Shown piece after piece: positions 8,695-18,109 of a stretch of 64,000 nt of DNA. The position numbers were made by a program, and so were the translations under genes. How positions within the stretch are numbered: the stretch's first letter is position 1; every line of letters begins with the position of its first letter. The DNA comes from Alcaligenes sp. SORT26 (lineage in GTDB: Bacteria; Pseudomonadota; Gammaproteobacteria; Burkholderiales; Burkholderiaceae_B), in assembly GCF_017377875.1 (NCBI RefSeq), contig NZ_CP070975.1, positions 1-64,000 on the forward strand, read 5' to 3'. The notes under the pieces are model-generated. The model worked only from the letters and a program-made list of their open reading frames with translations. It had not been told where the DNA came from and did not search any database.

Positions 8695-9834
8695 TTAGCG
8701 TTTTCGGGCGACTTGGGTGTAAAAACTCAGCAAACTGCTGGCCAAATCGGCTTGTTCAGCCAGTTTTGCACTATATGCACGGGCTTCTTGTTGCCATAGA
8801 CGCAACACCTGGGGTTCCAGACAGTGGCGCAAGGCAGTGGTCGCACCCGCTTGGTCGCTGCTGCTCCAGGCCAGATGCAGGGCTTGAACGGGTTCAGGTA
8901 ATTTGCCGGTATCCAGCCAGGCTTGCAGCTTGTCCAGATGGGCCTGTTCTTCCTGCACGTAAGGCTGCCACAGCATGGGCTGACCGGCCCAGATGGCGCG
9001 CACCAGAGAATCTTCGCCACGCACTATATTCAGTGCGCTGCGCCAGAGCAGAGCGTCAAAATCGGCCTGGTTCACAGCGGGGATGCGTTGGATCAGCAGG
9101 TGGCCTTTGGCTAATTCCGGGATGCGCTGGGCAACCGACTCGGGCACCAGCAGCAGGGTTTTTTGCGCCAGCGTGGACAGAACCTCAGGCAGGGCCAGTA
9201 CGGGCGCATCGGGATAGCAGAACAGAAACATTTGCTGCATCTCGCCCTGGAGCAGGGCTTGGATGTGTTCCTGCGATACGCCCAGACGGCTCAGCATGGT
9301 CTGGTAGGCGGCATCGTCTTGCTGAAAGGCATCTCGGCGGGCCAGCAGATCCGTTTCGCGAAGTAGGCCGCCTGTTTGTGGGACAAAGCCGGGGAAAAAG
9401 AAATACTTGTTGGCCCCGTTTGCTTGCGGGGAGGGCAAGCCGTGGCAGCCTTGCACCCAGGGCTCGGCGCTCAGGTAATCCAGATTGAGCCACACATGGT
9501 TGTCTGCCGTCAGTTGCCTTGTCATGGCTTCGGGCGGCTCGCAGGCAAACGCTTCGATCACAAAGGGGTGTGGTGCGGGGTAGTCCTGACGCGCATCGTG
9601 CCAGTGTTCAATATCCACACCTTGCAATTGCTGGCTTTGCAGGCCGTTTTGTACTTCGGACTGAATGCGGGAGAAGCTGTGAAGGTCATCCACCCACAGG
9701 CGTAGTTGTGCGACCTCAGGCCGGGCGGCCAGTTGACGGGCCAGCCGCCAGCACACGCCTATATCCCCCAAATTGTCGATAACTCGGCAAAACAGGTCTA
9801 TGGATACAGGCTGGGAAATAGAAGCGGTATTCAA
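8695..9834 (-). CDS. earP: EF-P arginine rhamnosyltransferase EarP, probable TTG start
   Basis: Glycosyltransferase that transfers rhamnose from dTDP-rhamnose to Arg32 of EF-P. The N-terminal segment DLFCRVIDNLGDIGVCWRLA carries the conserved aspartates, and RGEDSLVRAIWAGQPMLWQPY carries the conserved Glu-Asp-Ser nucleotide-sugar site. The frame is open far upstream, inside the preceding gene, but homology begins only near 9834. No ATG or GTG lies there, so TTG at 9834 is the best start, one base after the stop of the upstream gene; this gives 379 residues, normal for EarP. Translation is probably coupled to the upstream gene. The exact start is uncertain. Confidence 0.9.
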   Translation of the reverse strand: MNTASISQPVSIDLFCRVIDNLGDIGVCWRLARQLAARPEVAQLRLWVDDLHSFSRIQSEVQNGLQSQQLQGVDIEHWHDARQDYPAPHPFVIEAFACEPPEAMTRQLTADNHVWLNLDYLSAEPWVQGCHGLPSPQANGANKYFFFPGFVPQTGGLLRETDLLARRDAFQQDDAAYQTMLSRLGVSQEHIQALLQGEMQQMFLFCYPDAPVLALPEVLSTLAQKTLLLVPESVAQRIPELAKGHLLIQRIPAVNQADFDALLWRSALNIVRGEDSLVRAIWAGQPMLWQPYVQEEQAHLDKLQAWLDTGKLPEPVQALHLAWSSSDQAGATTALRHCLEPQVLRLWQQEARAYSAKLAEQADLASSLLSFYTQVARKR

Positions 9835-9835
9835 T

Positions 9836-11053
9836 TTAGTGCAGTTGTACTGGATCCAGATCGATTTCGTCCGGCAGTTCCGGATGCTGCATCTCGCCGT
9901 TAATGTCCGGGAAGAAGGGCGCGTTGCAATCGTCGCAGGTCTCGGTGGAGTGCAGGCCGGGCAGGCGTTGAATCTGGACCAGGCCCAGGGTGCTGAGCAG
10001 GGCCGCAATCACGTCCGGGATGTCGATATGATCATCGCTATGGAAGGAGGACTCGGCCTCTTCCTGGCTCAGAACAGGCCAGATACAGCCGTAAATCACG
10101 GTGGGCGAGGAAAGGGTGCTGAAACCCACGCGATACTCTTCGATCTGCTCTTCGCCGCAGGCCACAATAACGGCTCGCAAATGGTCGGGCGACAGTTTCA
10201 CCGCTGTTTGCAACCAGGTGATGCCCGCGGTCAAGGCTAGCGGGCGGATTTCACGGTCCGACTCACGGTTGTTCACGTAATAGGCATTGGGAGCCAGGAA
10301 CTGCAACTGGCAGCCAGTAAACAAAGGCGTGACGATGGCGGAGTAACGCTCCACCCATTGTTCTACACAACGCAGGTGATCGGCTTGCAGCGTATCGCTG
10401 GATTGCTGCCAGCGAAACAGTGGCTGGCCGACGGGGGCCATGACCACGCCAATCAGAAAGCGGGCATCGGCCAGCAGGCTGCTGGCTTCTTCGGGCTTGT
10501 TCAGGGGGACGGCTTCCTGGCTGCGGCCCAGGGCTTGCGCGGTCAGGCTGCGAGTCCATTCATAGGCTTGCTGATAGGTCTGGGGCATCTCGTCGTAATT
10601 GACCAGATTGGGCAGCAAGGTACACATCGTGCCTTCAGCCAGAACGGTGGCCCGCAAGGCGTCTTCCAGTTCTTTGTGCTGTTGTGGCTTGAGTGTGCCC
10701 TGGGGCAATTGATAGCGCGTCCAGGCGGTCAGCGGGGCCGAGAACAGCAAGGCATCGTACAAGACGCCCTCATGTTCGATTTGCTGGCATTCGGCCTGGG
10801 ACTCGGCCAGTTCCATCAAAATTTCGTAATGCTGGTTTTGTTGTTGGCTGCCCAGCAGTTCCAGCGTTTGTTCAACGGCTGAATTGCGACGTCCGCTATA
10901 GAGCTTTTCCAGCAATTGAGCGGCCAGCCCTTGCCAGTAGCGATCTTCGATCTGCGAGCCAGAACGGACCAGCGCATCTGTGTAATTGATCAGACGCTGG
11001 ATCTCTTTGGGTTGTTGGGCGAGCAGTTTGGAATTGAGTTGCGACATGGACAT
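9836..11053 (-). CDS. Conserved protein of unknown function (DUF2863-like)
   Basis: About 405 residues with no catalytic motif that I can name; it resembles the DUF2863 family that I associate with Burkholderiales. The sequence is rich in Gln, Leu and Glu, without signal peptide or clear membrane segment, so it is probably cytoplasmic. A CDDC pair near the C-terminus (ETCDDCNAPFFPD) could bind a metal, and the last 15 residues are acidic. Starts are possible at ATG 11053, ATG 11047 or TTG 11074; ATG 11053 is used here, although the upstream AAGGG fits the TTG better. It is cotranscribed with earP and efp by spacing, which hints at a role linked to translation. Confidence 0.65.
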   Translation of the reverse strand: MSMSQLNSKLLAQQPKEIQRLINYTDALVRSGSQIEDRYWQGLAAQLLEKLYSGRRNSAVEQTLELLGSQQQNQHYEILMELAESQAECQQIEHEGVLYDALLFSAPLTAWTRYQLPQGTLKPQQHKELEDALRATVLAEGTMCTLLPNLVNYDEMPQTYQQAYEWTRSLTAQALGRSQEAVPLNKPEEASSLLADARFLIGVVMAPVGQPLFRWQQSSDTLQADHLRCVEQWVERYSAIVTPLFTGCQLQFLAPNAYYVNNRESDREIRPLALTAGITWLQTAVKLSPDHLRAVIVACGEEQIEEYRVGFSTLSSPTVIYGCIWPVLSQEEAESSFHSDDHIDIPDVIAALLSTLGLVQIQRLPGLHSTETCDDCNAPFFPDINGEMQHPELPDEIDLDPVQLH

Positions 11054-11186
11054 ACAAAACCGGTATAGGGACAAGCTAGTTTACCCTTTGCCACGACCGG
11101 GGTGTGTGAATGCGGGAAGCTCCCTAGGCGTGAGGGGGAGAACGCACGTATTAATAAAATACAGACTGTTGACGAGCCATCGTGAA

Positions 11187-11222
11187 ACGAAAAAGCCGCT
11201 GCATTCGGAAATGCAGCGGCTT
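11187..11222 (-). terminator. Rho-independent terminator of the second TRAP operon
   Basis: A 13-bp perfect stem (AAGCCGCTGCATT and complement, loop of 4) is followed on the minus strand by five T residues. It lies 31 bp after the dctM stop. Confidence 0.85.
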
Positions 11223-11252
11223 ATGCTGTGGCCTGCTCCTACCGGGCCGCAA

Positions 11253-13175
11253 TCAGTACAGCACGCTGGGTAGCCAGAGGCCAATACCAGGGAAAAGGTA
11301 CAGGATGATGATCGCCAGAATCTGAATGCCCATGAAGGGCATCATGCCCAGGAAAATCTGGTTCAGGGTGACATGAGGGGGCGAGACTCCCTTCAGGTAG
11401 AAGGCCGACATGGCAACCGGTGGTGACAGGAAGGCCGTTTGCAGGTTCAGGGCTACCAGCAAACCGAAGAACAGTGGATCGATCTGGTAGTGCGCCAGCA
11501 GCGGTAGGAAAATGGGCATGAAGATAATAATGATCTCGGTCCATTCCAATGGCCAGCCCAGCAGGAAAATGACAATCTGCGCCAGAATCATGAACTCGAT
11601 GGGCGTCAGATCCATCGACAGCACCCAGTTATTAATCAGTTCCTGGCCGCCCAGCAAGGCAAAGGCAGCCGAGAAAATACTGGAACCGACAAACAGCCAG
11701 CAGACCATGGCGCTGGTCTTGGCGCTGAGGTACACCGACTCGCGCACCATGGAGAAATTCAAGCGGCGGTAGGCGAAGGCCAGCAGGATGCCGCCCAGCG
11801 CCCCCAAGGCTGCCGCTTCGGTAGGGGTACACAGGCCGATGACGATACTGCCCAGCACGGCGAGGATCAGGATGGTCAGCGGAAAGAAGGAGCTGAGCAG
11901 CATCTTGAAGATTTCCAGCCGGGCGAAGTTCAGCATGGCGTAGTAGCTCAGCAATGCCAGACTGCCAACGATCAGAAAGATCCAGAACGTCATGGGCGCT
12001 GCTCGGCGCTCTGCTGTGGAGACTTCGTCGGTGGTCCCCACTTCGGCGACAGGGGCCTCTGCGCCCAGTTCGCTTGCACCCAGCGCAGTGAGCGGTTCAC
12101 TGCCTTCAGGTTCGGATAAACCGCCAGAACCCGGAGGTTCTGCCAGCCCGCCGCCGCTGTAGTCGCTGTCAAAACTATTGAAACCGCCGCCCATTTCCTG
12201 CAGCTCGTAGTGTTCGACAGCCTTGGGCGCGGTGACTGATTGATAGCTAAAGCCCATGACGCTAAAGAAGATCAGGGCAGGCAGCAGGGCTATCGCCAGG
12301 TTCTTGAGCAGCAGGTTCATGGGTACGTCGACGTTGCGAGGTCCCTTCATCGCGCTGATCAGGCCGGGCACGGCACGGTCCGTGATGGTTTCCTTGATGG
12401 TTTTTGCGAAGGCGGGCAGCGGTACGATCCGGTCTTCCGGAGAGAGAGGGGGCGCAACGCTGGGCCTGAGCTTGGCCAGGATGATCACATACAGCACATA
12501 CATCACAGCCAGCATCAGGCCAGGGAAGAAGGCACCGGCATACAGCTTCACGACCGAGACACCAGCCACGGCACCGTACAGGATCAGGAGCACGGACGGA
12601 GGCAGCAGAATACCCAGGCACCCCCCGGCGGTGATGGAACCGGCCGTCAGTTGTACGCTGTAGCCCGCCCGCAGCATGGCGGGCATCGCCAGCAGCCCCA
12701 TCAGTGTCACCACGGCACCCACGATACCCGTGGCCGTAGCGAAGATAGCGCAGGTGACAATAGTGGCCACAGCCAGCGAACCCGGGATTCGTGCCATGGC
12801 CAGGTGCATGCCCTGGAACAGGCTCTGGATCAGGTTGGCGCGTTCAACCAGGTAACCCATGAAAATGAACAGGGGCACAGCAATCAGTACGTCGTTGGTC
12901 ATGACGGCGTAGGTGCGCAGGACCATCAGGTCCAGGGTTTGCTGGATGGCTTGTTGTGTGCCCATGTCTCTATAGGCAAGCCAGGTGAAGATCACCCCCA
13001 TCCCCATCAGCGTGAAGGCAGTGGGAAAGCCCAGCATGATGGTGACGACGATCAGGGCCAGCATGAGCAGCCCCAGGTGACCGTTGCTCATGTCGGCGGG
13101 GGCGGGCATGAAGATGGCGATGCTCAGGACAATGCCGATCAGTATGGTGAGCCCGAACCAGATTTCTTTTCTCAT
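11253..13175 (-). CDS. TRAP transporter large permease (DctM) with low-complexity insertion
   Basis: Large membrane subunit of 640 residues, against about 430 in a usual DctM. Core features are present: GGCLGILLPPSVLLILYG (about 184-201) and LCTPTEAAALGALGG in the second half. Between the two halves, about residues 328-391, lies a hydrophilic segment rich in Gly, Ser, Glu, Pro and Ala (EMGGGFNSFDSDYSGGGL and onward), preceded by a long loop from about 240 to 290. Larger DctM proteins occur with TakP-type binding proteins that take 2-oxo acids, so the size agrees with the binding protein of this operon. The start overlaps the dctQ stop (ATGA). Confidence 0.9.
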   Translation of the reverse strand: MRKEIWFGLTILIGIVLSIAIFMPAPADMSNGHLGLLMLALIVVTIMLGFPTAFTLMGMGVIFTWLAYRDMGTQQAIQQTLDLMVLRTYAVMTNDVLIAVPLFIFMGYLVERANLIQSLFQGMHLAMARIPGSLAVATIVTCAIFATATGIVGAVVTLMGLLAMPAMLRAGYSVQLTAGSITAGGCLGILLPPSVLLILYGAVAGVSVVKLYAGAFFPGLMLAVMYVLYVIILAKLRPSVAPPLSPEDRIVPLPAFAKTIKETITDRAVPGLISAMKGPRNVDVPMNLLLKNLAIALLPALIFFSVMGFSYQSVTAPKAVEHYELQEMGGGFNSFDSDYSGGGLAEPPGSGGLSEPEGSEPLTALGASELGAEAPVAEVGTTDEVSTAERRAAPMTFWIFLIVGSLALLSYYAMLNFARLEIFKMLLSSFFPLTILILAVLGSIVIGLCTPTEAAALGALGGILLAFAYRRLNFSMVRESVYLSAKTSAMVCWLFVGSSIFSAAFALLGGQELINNWVLSMDLTPIEFMILAQIVIFLLGWPLEWTEIIIIFMPIFLPLLAHYQIDPLFFGLLVALNLQTAFLSPPVAMSAFYLKGVSPPHVTLNQIFLGMMPFMGIQILAIIILYLFPGIGLWLPSVLY

Positions 13176-13804
13176 GTGGGGCTCCCTTTCTTGCCGTCGC
13201 CTGTGACAAAGGCATCCAGCTTTTTAATATCGTCGCTGTTGACGTCCACCATATCCATCAGCTTGTCTACATCGACCTCTTCAACGTCCTTGTCGCGCGA
13301 AGGCCACTTTCCGTCCCGCAGGCAGCGTACGCAGTACACCATTTCCACAAAGCTTTGCAGCAGCAGGCACAGGCCAGCCAGCGGGATGATGGCCTTGAAC
13401 GGATAGATGGGCGGCCCGTTGGCCGTGATATTCGAGTGCTCCGTGATGGCCCAGGACTCGGCGGCAAAGTGGTAGCCAGCCCAGAACATGGCGACCACAC
13501 CGGGGATGAAGAACAGGATGTAGAGGATCAGGTCCAGGCCTGCTTGCAGGCGGGGCGGAAAAAAACCATACAGCACATCCCCTCGGACATGGCCGTTCTT
13601 GGAGAGCGTGTAGGCACCTGCCATCATGAACAGGCCGCCGTACAGCATGTTCATCATGTCAAAGGCCCAGGCGTGTGGGTTGGACAGCACGTATCGCGAG
13701 AAGACTTCGAAGGAAACAAACAGGGTCAATGCCAGGACTAGCCAGCCGAACAACTGGCCTATCCACGTATTGAACCGGTCGATAAAGACCAGGATTTTCT
13801 GCAT
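13172..13804 (-). CDS. TRAP transporter small permease (DctQ) with acidic C-terminal tail
   Basis: Small membrane subunit of 210 residues with four hydrophobic segments in the first ~165 residues (GWLVLALTLFVSFEVFSRYV is the first). The last ~45 residues form a charged tail (DKDVEEVDVDKLMDMVDVN and onward) absent from most DctQ proteins of about 160-170 residues. The partner DctM also carries an extra hydrophilic segment, so the two may interact. It sits between dctP and dctM, 4-bp overlap with dctM. Confidence 0.88.
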   Translation of the reverse strand: MQKILVFIDRFNTWIGQLFGWLVLALTLFVSFEVFSRYVLSNPHAWAFDMMNMLYGGLFMMAGAYTLSKNGHVRGDVLYGFFPPRLQAGLDLILYILFFIPGVVAMFWAGYHFAAESWAITEHSNITANGPPIYPFKAIIPLAGLCLLLQSFVEMVYCVRCLRDGKWPSRDKDVEEVDVDKLMDMVDVNSDDIKKLDAFVTGDGKKGSPT

Positions 13805-13889
13805 GGTAGGTTCACCTTGCTAGCGTGGAAAAGGTTCTGATGCGTGTCGGCAGCGGCGTTGGGCGCGGCCGGCCTGGAGTGGGGGGAGA

Positions 13890-13920
13890 CGTCATCCACA
13901 TCCGGGAGGATGGGATGACG
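13890..13920 (-). repeat. Intercistronic hairpin between dctP and dctQ
   Basis: CGTCATCC...ATCC and GGAT...GGGATGACG form a stem with a small bulge in the 137-bp dctP-dctQ gap. It has no T-run, so it is not a typical terminator. Such hairpins can protect the upstream binding-protein mRNA and raise its level over the membrane subunits. Confidence 0.5.
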
Positions 13921-13941
13921 CGGGGCGATGGCCGATAGGGC

Positions 13942-15108
13942 TCAGCTCTTGGCTGGAGCAGCCTTGCGACCGAAGTAGTGGTTGTAGGCCATACGGCGGT
14001 TATTGTTGGTGTCCATGTCCCACGCCATGGCGCGTGCCGCGAATGCACGTTGAGAAGCGTCGATTTCTTTGAAGAGAGGATTGGTCTCGGCTTTCTTGGC
14101 GACGATCTGGTCCCACACGACCAGTTGTTGCTGCAGGATGGTGTCGGGCGTTTTGTAGAATTTGACGCCGTCTTCCTTTTGAAGGCGCTGGTAGTCTTGC
14201 GAGTAACGGTCCACCGCCTTCCAGGACATGTCGGCTGATGAGGCCTCGACGGCGTTGTCGACAATGGCCTTCAACTGTGTTGGCAAGGCGTTGTACTTGT
14301 CCTTGTTGAACATGATCTCGAAGGTTTCCGAGGCCTGGTGGAAGCTTTGCAGCATGCAGACTTTGGATACGTCAGGGAAGCCCAGAGCGCGATCCGATGC
14401 AGCGTTGTTGAACTCGGCGCCATCAAGCAGGCCGCGGTCCAGTGCCGGGACGATTTCACCACCAGGCAGCGCATTGACGGCAGCGCCCATTTCGGTGAAC
14501 AGATCGATCGCCAGGCCATTGGTGCGGAACTTCAGGCCCTTGAGGTCTTCGGTCTTGGTGATGGGTTTCTTGAACCAGCCGAAGGGTTGCGTGGGCATCG
14601 GGCCAGTCAGGAAGGAGACGACGTTGCCACCGATGGCATCGTATAGCTTGGCTAGCAGCTCCTTGCCACCGCCGTATTTGTGCCATGCCAGCACCATATT
14701 GGCGTCCATGCCGAAGGCCGGACCCGACGAAAATAAAGCCAGGGCGTTTTGTTTGCCGTAGTTGTAGCCCAGTACACCGTGGCCGCCGTCCAGCGTTCCC
14801 TTGGAGACGGCATCGAGCAGGCCAAAGGCCGGTACGACGGCCCCTGCGGGCAGGACTTCGATTTTCAGATCGCCACCGGTCATGTCGTTGACCTTCTTGG
14901 CGAAATCAAGGGCGAATTCGTGGAAGATGTCGACGGTGGGCCAGGTGCTTTGGAAGCGGAAGTTGGTGGGACCCTGCGCGCGAGCGATGGCAGGAAAGCC
15001 CATCGTTGCTGCAGCCGCGGTGCCGGCTGCAGCACCGCTCAGGAACTTGCGCCGGGAAGCGCCAGTTTGTTCGTGTGGCGCGGTGCTTTTTTTGATCCTG
15101 TTTCTCAT
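13942..15108 (-). CDS. TRAP transporter substrate-binding protein (TakP-like), Tat-exported
   Basis: Periplasmic binding protein of 388 residues, longer than usual DctP and like the TakP group that binds 2-oxo or monocarboxylic acids. The N-terminus has a twin-arginine motif (SRRKFLSG) after 18 residues and ends in a hydrophobic stretch with ARA before QGP. LKFRTNGLA carries the ligand arginine; GPMPTQPFGWFKK and ALDRGLLDGAEF are segments I associate with TakP relatives. GGAG precedes ATG 15108. First gene of dctP-dctQ-dctM. Four direct repeats at 15170-15208 lie in the promoter region. Confidence 0.88.
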   Translation of the reverse strand: MRNRIKKSTAPHEQTGASRRKFLSGAAAGTAAAATMGFPAIARAQGPTNFRFQSTWPTVDIFHEFALDFAKKVNDMTGGDLKIEVLPAGAVVPAFGLLDAVSKGTLDGGHGVLGYNYGKQNALALFSSGPAFGMDANMVLAWHKYGGGKELLAKLYDAIGGNVVSFLTGPMPTQPFGWFKKPITKTEDLKGLKFRTNGLAIDLFTEMGAAVNALPGGEIVPALDRGLLDGAEFNNAASDRALGFPDVSKVCMLQSFHQASETFEIMFNKDKYNALPTQLKAIVDNAVEASSADMSWKAVDRYSQDYQRLQKEDGVKFYKTPDTILQQQLVVWDQIVAKKAETNPLFKEIDASQRAFAARAMAWDMDTNNNRRMAYNHYFGRKAAPAKS

Positions 15109-15168
15109 GGGGTGTGTCTCCGAAGTGGCTGTAAGCGTTCGAGAGCAAACTGCAGCAATCTGATGGTG

Positions 15169-15208
15169 TTTTCAGCTTTATTTCAGTCTTCTTTCAGTTT
15201 GCTTTCAG
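15169..15208 (-). promoter_or_regulatory. Four CTGAAA direct repeats with exact 11-bp period
   Basis: On the minus strand CTGAAA begins at 15208, 15197, 15186 and 15175, always 11 bp apart. Head-to-tail hexa/heptamers at one helical turn are the binding pattern of OmpR/PhoB-type response regulators. The array ends 61 bp before the dctP start codon. No two-component genes are in the window, so the regulator must be elsewhere. Confidence 0.6.
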
Positions 15209-15376
15209 CTTTATAGGCGATTCAAACGCTAGCCGTACATAAGGAGTAACCACAATGCTGATAGGGGTATACCCGTGGACAAGTAGTCGTGGATGTGAGC
15301 ACTGAGAACTGCGGGTAGCCCCTGAAATGAGGCTTTGTGCATGCACCTTGGGAGATAGCCATTTCAAACGGGCAAA

Positions 15377-15413
15377 GAAAAACGCCTTCGCCGCATGAAG
15401 CGGCGAAGGCGTT
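15377..15413 (-). terminator. Rho-independent terminator of acnB
   Basis: Perfect 14-bp stem (AACGCCTTCGCCGC and complement, 5-nt loop) 19 bp after the acnB stop, followed on the minus strand by TTTTTC. Confidence 0.92.
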
Positions 15414-15431
15414 ATTTGCAAGCGCTAGGGC

Positions 15432-18017
15432 TTACAGACCTACGGAGTCAGCAATTTCCTTGAACTCTTCGATCTGGTCGAAGTTCATGTAGCGATAGAT
15501 GTCTTCGCTATTGGCTTGCAGTACGCCCATGTCGGTCAGGTACTCTTCGCGGGTTGGGATACGACCCAGACGCGAGCAGATGGCAGCCAGTTCAGCCGAA
15601 CCCAGGAACACGTTGGTGTTCTTGCCCAGACGGTTGGGGAAGTTGCGGGTGCTAGTGGACATGACGGTGGCGCCTTCGCGAACCTGTGCCTGGTTACCCA
15701 TGCACAGCGAGCAACCGGGCATTTCCATACGAGCACCGGCTACGCCCAGAACGCCGTAGTGGCCTTCTTCGCTAAGCTGTTGCTGGTCCATCTTGGTCGG
15801 AGGAGCGACCCACAGACGGGTTGGAATGTCGCGCTTGCCTTCCAGCAGCTTGGAAGCGGCACGGAAGTGACCGATGTTGGTCATGCAGCTACCGATAAAC
15901 ACTTCGTCGATCACGGTGCCGGACACCTCGGACATGGTTTTCACGTCGTCAGGGTCGTTCGGGCAAGCCACGATAGGCTCGTGGATTTCAGCCAGATCGA
16001 TGTCGATAACAGCGGCGTATTCAGCGTCTGCATCGGGTTCCAGCAGTTCCGGGTTAGCCAGCCAGGCTTCCATGCCCTTGATACGACGTGTGATGGTGCG
16101 CTCGTCTTCGTAGCCATTGGCAATCATCCACTTGAGCAGCGTGATGTTGCTGTTCAGGTATTCGATGATGGGCTCTTTGCTCAGACGCACGGTACATGCG
16201 GCAGCGGAACGCTCGGCGGAAGCGTCGGACAGCTCGAAAGCCTGTTCGATCTTCAGGTTGGGCAGACCTTCGATTTCCAGAATGCGGCCGGAGAAGATGT
16301 TCTTCTTGCCTGCTTTCTCGACAGTCAGCAAACCTTGCTTGATGGCGTACAGAGGAATGGCGTTAACCAGGTCACGCAGGGTGACGCCGGGCTGCATTTC
16401 GCCTTTGAAGCGCACCAGCACGGATTCTGGCATGTCCAGAGGCATCACACCGGTAGCAGCAGCAAAGGCCACCAGACCGGAACCAGCGGGGAAGCTGATG
16501 CCGATAGGGAAACGGGTGTGCGAGTCGCCACCGGTACCAACGGTATCGGGCAACAACATGCGGTTCAGCCAGGAGTGGATGATACCGTCGCCTGGACGCA
16601 GGGAAACACCACCGCGTGTGCTGATGAAAGCAGGCAGTTCGTGGTGAGTTTTAACGTCAACAGGTTTGGGGTAAGCGGCGGTGTGGCAGAAGGACTGCAT
16701 CACCAGATCGGACGAGAAGCCCAGGCAAGCCAGGTCTTTCAGTTCGTCGCGAGTCATTGGGCCAGTGGTGTCCTGGCTGCCAACGGTGGTCATGCGTGGT
16801 TCGCAGTAGGTGCCGGGACGCACGCCTTCGCCTTCAGGCAGACCGCAAGCACGGCCAACCATCTTCTGGGCCAGGGAGAAACCTTTACCGGAATCAACAG
16901 GGCTTTGTGGCAGGCGGAACAGGGTGGTTGGGGGCAGACCCAGTGCTTCGCGAGCACGGGTGGTCAGGCCACGGCCAATGATCAGGGGAATACGGCCACC
17001 GGCACGCACTTCGTCAAACAGTACGTCGGACTTGACCTGGAATTCGGAGATCAGCTCGCCATTCTTGAAGGCTTTGCCTTCGTAGGGACGCAGTTCAACC
17101 ACATCGCCCATTTCCATATTGGAAACGTCCAGCTCGATAGGCAGCGCGCCAGCATCTTCCATGGTGTTGTAGAAGATAGGAGCAATCTTGCTACCCAGAC
17201 ACACGCCACCAAAGCGTTTGTTAGGAACGAAAGGAATGTCTTCGCCGGTGAACCACAACACGGAGTTGGTGGCCGATTTACGCGAAGAACCGGTACCGAC
17301 CACGTCGCCCACGTAGGCAACCAGGTGGCCCTTTTCTTTCAGGGATTCGATGAAGCTGACAGGGCCTTGTTTGCCGGGCTCTTCAGGTTCGATACCTGGG
17401 CGCGGGTTTTTCAGCATGGCCAGAGCGTGCAACGGAATGTCCGGGCGGCTCCAGGCGTCAGGGGCGGGGGACAGATCGTCCGTGTTGGTCTCGCCAGTGA
17501 CTTTGAAAACGGTGACAGTCAGGCTTTCGGGGACTTCAGGGCGGCTGGTGAACCACTCGCCGTCGGCCCAGCTTTGCAGTACTTCTTTAGCAAAGACGTT
17601 GCCCTTTTCGGCTTTTTCCTGAACGTCGTGGAAAGAGTCAAACATCAACAGGGTGTTTTTCAGGCCGTTGGCGGCGATCTGGCCCAGTTCGGGCTTGTCC
17701 AGCAGTTCGATCAGCGGGCTGATGTTGTAGCCACCCAGCATGGTTCCCAGCAGCTCAGTGGCACGCTCGCGGCTGATCAAGGCACAGGTTTCTGTGCCCA
17801 GCGCGATGGCGGCCAGGTAAGAGGCTTTAACCTTGGCGGCGTCGTCCACACCGGCGGGGACGCGGTGCGTCAGCAGGTCGACCAGGACGGCTTCTTCACC
17901 GGCAGGTGGGTTCTTGATGAGCTCGATCAGCTCGGCGGTCTGCTGAGCCGACAAAGGCAGCGGGGGAATGCCCAGAGCGGCGCGCTCGGCAACATGTTCG
18001 CGGTAAGAGTCCAGCAT
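15432..18017 (-). CDS. acnB: Aconitate hydratase B / 2-methylisocitrate dehydratase
   Basis: Interconverts citrate and isocitrate in the TCA cycle; AcnB enzymes also handle 2-methyl-cis-aconitate in the methylcitrate cycle. ATG at 18017 gives 861 residues (E. coli AcnB has 865) and starts directly with the HEAT-like N-domain. The 4Fe-4S ligands are visible in GSCMTN and in CSLCMGNQ near the C-terminus. The gene lies downstream of prpB-prpC and two small genes on the same strand, but has its own predicted promoter and a 21-bp palindrome, and its own terminator. No prpD or acnD is in the window. Confidence 0.97.
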   Translation of the reverse strand: MLDSYREHVAERAALGIPPLPLSAQQTAELIELIKNPPAGEEAVLVDLLTHRVPAGVDDAAKVKASYLAAIALGTETCALISRERATELLGTMLGGYNISPLIELLDKPELGQIAANGLKNTLLMFDSFHDVQEKAEKGNVFAKEVLQSWADGEWFTSRPEVPESLTVTVFKVTGETNTDDLSPAPDAWSRPDIPLHALAMLKNPRPGIEPEEPGKQGPVSFIESLKEKGHLVAYVGDVVGTGSSRKSATNSVLWFTGEDIPFVPNKRFGGVCLGSKIAPIFYNTMEDAGALPIELDVSNMEMGDVVELRPYEGKAFKNGELISEFQVKSDVLFDEVRAGGRIPLIIGRGLTTRAREALGLPPTTLFRLPQSPVDSGKGFSLAQKMVGRACGLPEGEGVRPGTYCEPRMTTVGSQDTTGPMTRDELKDLACLGFSSDLVMQSFCHTAAYPKPVDVKTHHELPAFISTRGGVSLRPGDGIIHSWLNRMLLPDTVGTGGDSHTRFPIGISFPAGSGLVAFAAATGVMPLDMPESVLVRFKGEMQPGVTLRDLVNAIPLYAIKQGLLTVEKAGKKNIFSGRILEIEGLPNLKIEQAFELSDASAERSAAACTVRLSKEPIIEYLNSNITLLKWMIANGYEDERTITRRIKGMEAWLANPELLEPDADAEYAAVIDIDLAEIHEPIVACPNDPDDVKTMSEVSGTVIDEVFIGSCMTNIGHFRAASKLLEGKRDIPTRLWVAPPTKMDQQQLSEEGHYGVLGVAGARMEMPGCSLCMGNQAQVREGATVMSTSTRNFPNRLGKNTNVFLGSAELAAICSRLGRIPTREEYLTDMGVLQANSEDIYRYMNFDQIEEFKEIADSVGL

Positions 18018-18078
18018 AGTGCAGGTGCCTATCGGTAAATGGTTGATATGAAAATGCAATAAATCGCTTGTTGCCCTA

Positions 18079-18107
18079 ATTGTAATTTGAAGCGGGCAGC
18101 GAAGCAA
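18079..18107 (-). promoter_or_regulatory. Predicted sigma-70 promoter of acnB
   Basis: Minus strand TTGCTT (18107-18102) and TACAAT (18084-18079) with 17-bp spacing; start near 18072, 55 bp before the start codon. The weak -35 lies 2 bp from the 21-bp palindrome, a layout shared with mdh. Confidence 0.55.
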
Positions 18108-18109
18108 TG

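Larger units (their letters stand above)
15109..15431. other. Intergenic region between TRAP dctP and acnB
   Basis: The right-to-left dctP promoter side holds four spaced direct repeats, and the left-end side of acnB holds its terminator; both are listed separately. Between them AAGGAG at 15241 stands 8 bp before ATG 15255, which opens a 16-codon frame ending at 15305 on the plus strand. Nothing supports its expression except the ribosome-binding site. Confidence 0.5.

Noticed and set aside
9835-10008. Longer earP reading frame starting at 10008
   Set aside because: The extension lies entirely inside the upstream gene in another frame and encodes Arg/Ser/Pro-rich sequence unlike EarP.
15516-18038. 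840-codon open frame on the plus strand inside acnB
   Set aside because: Antisense shadow of acnB with low-information composition; acnB itself has all cluster ligands.
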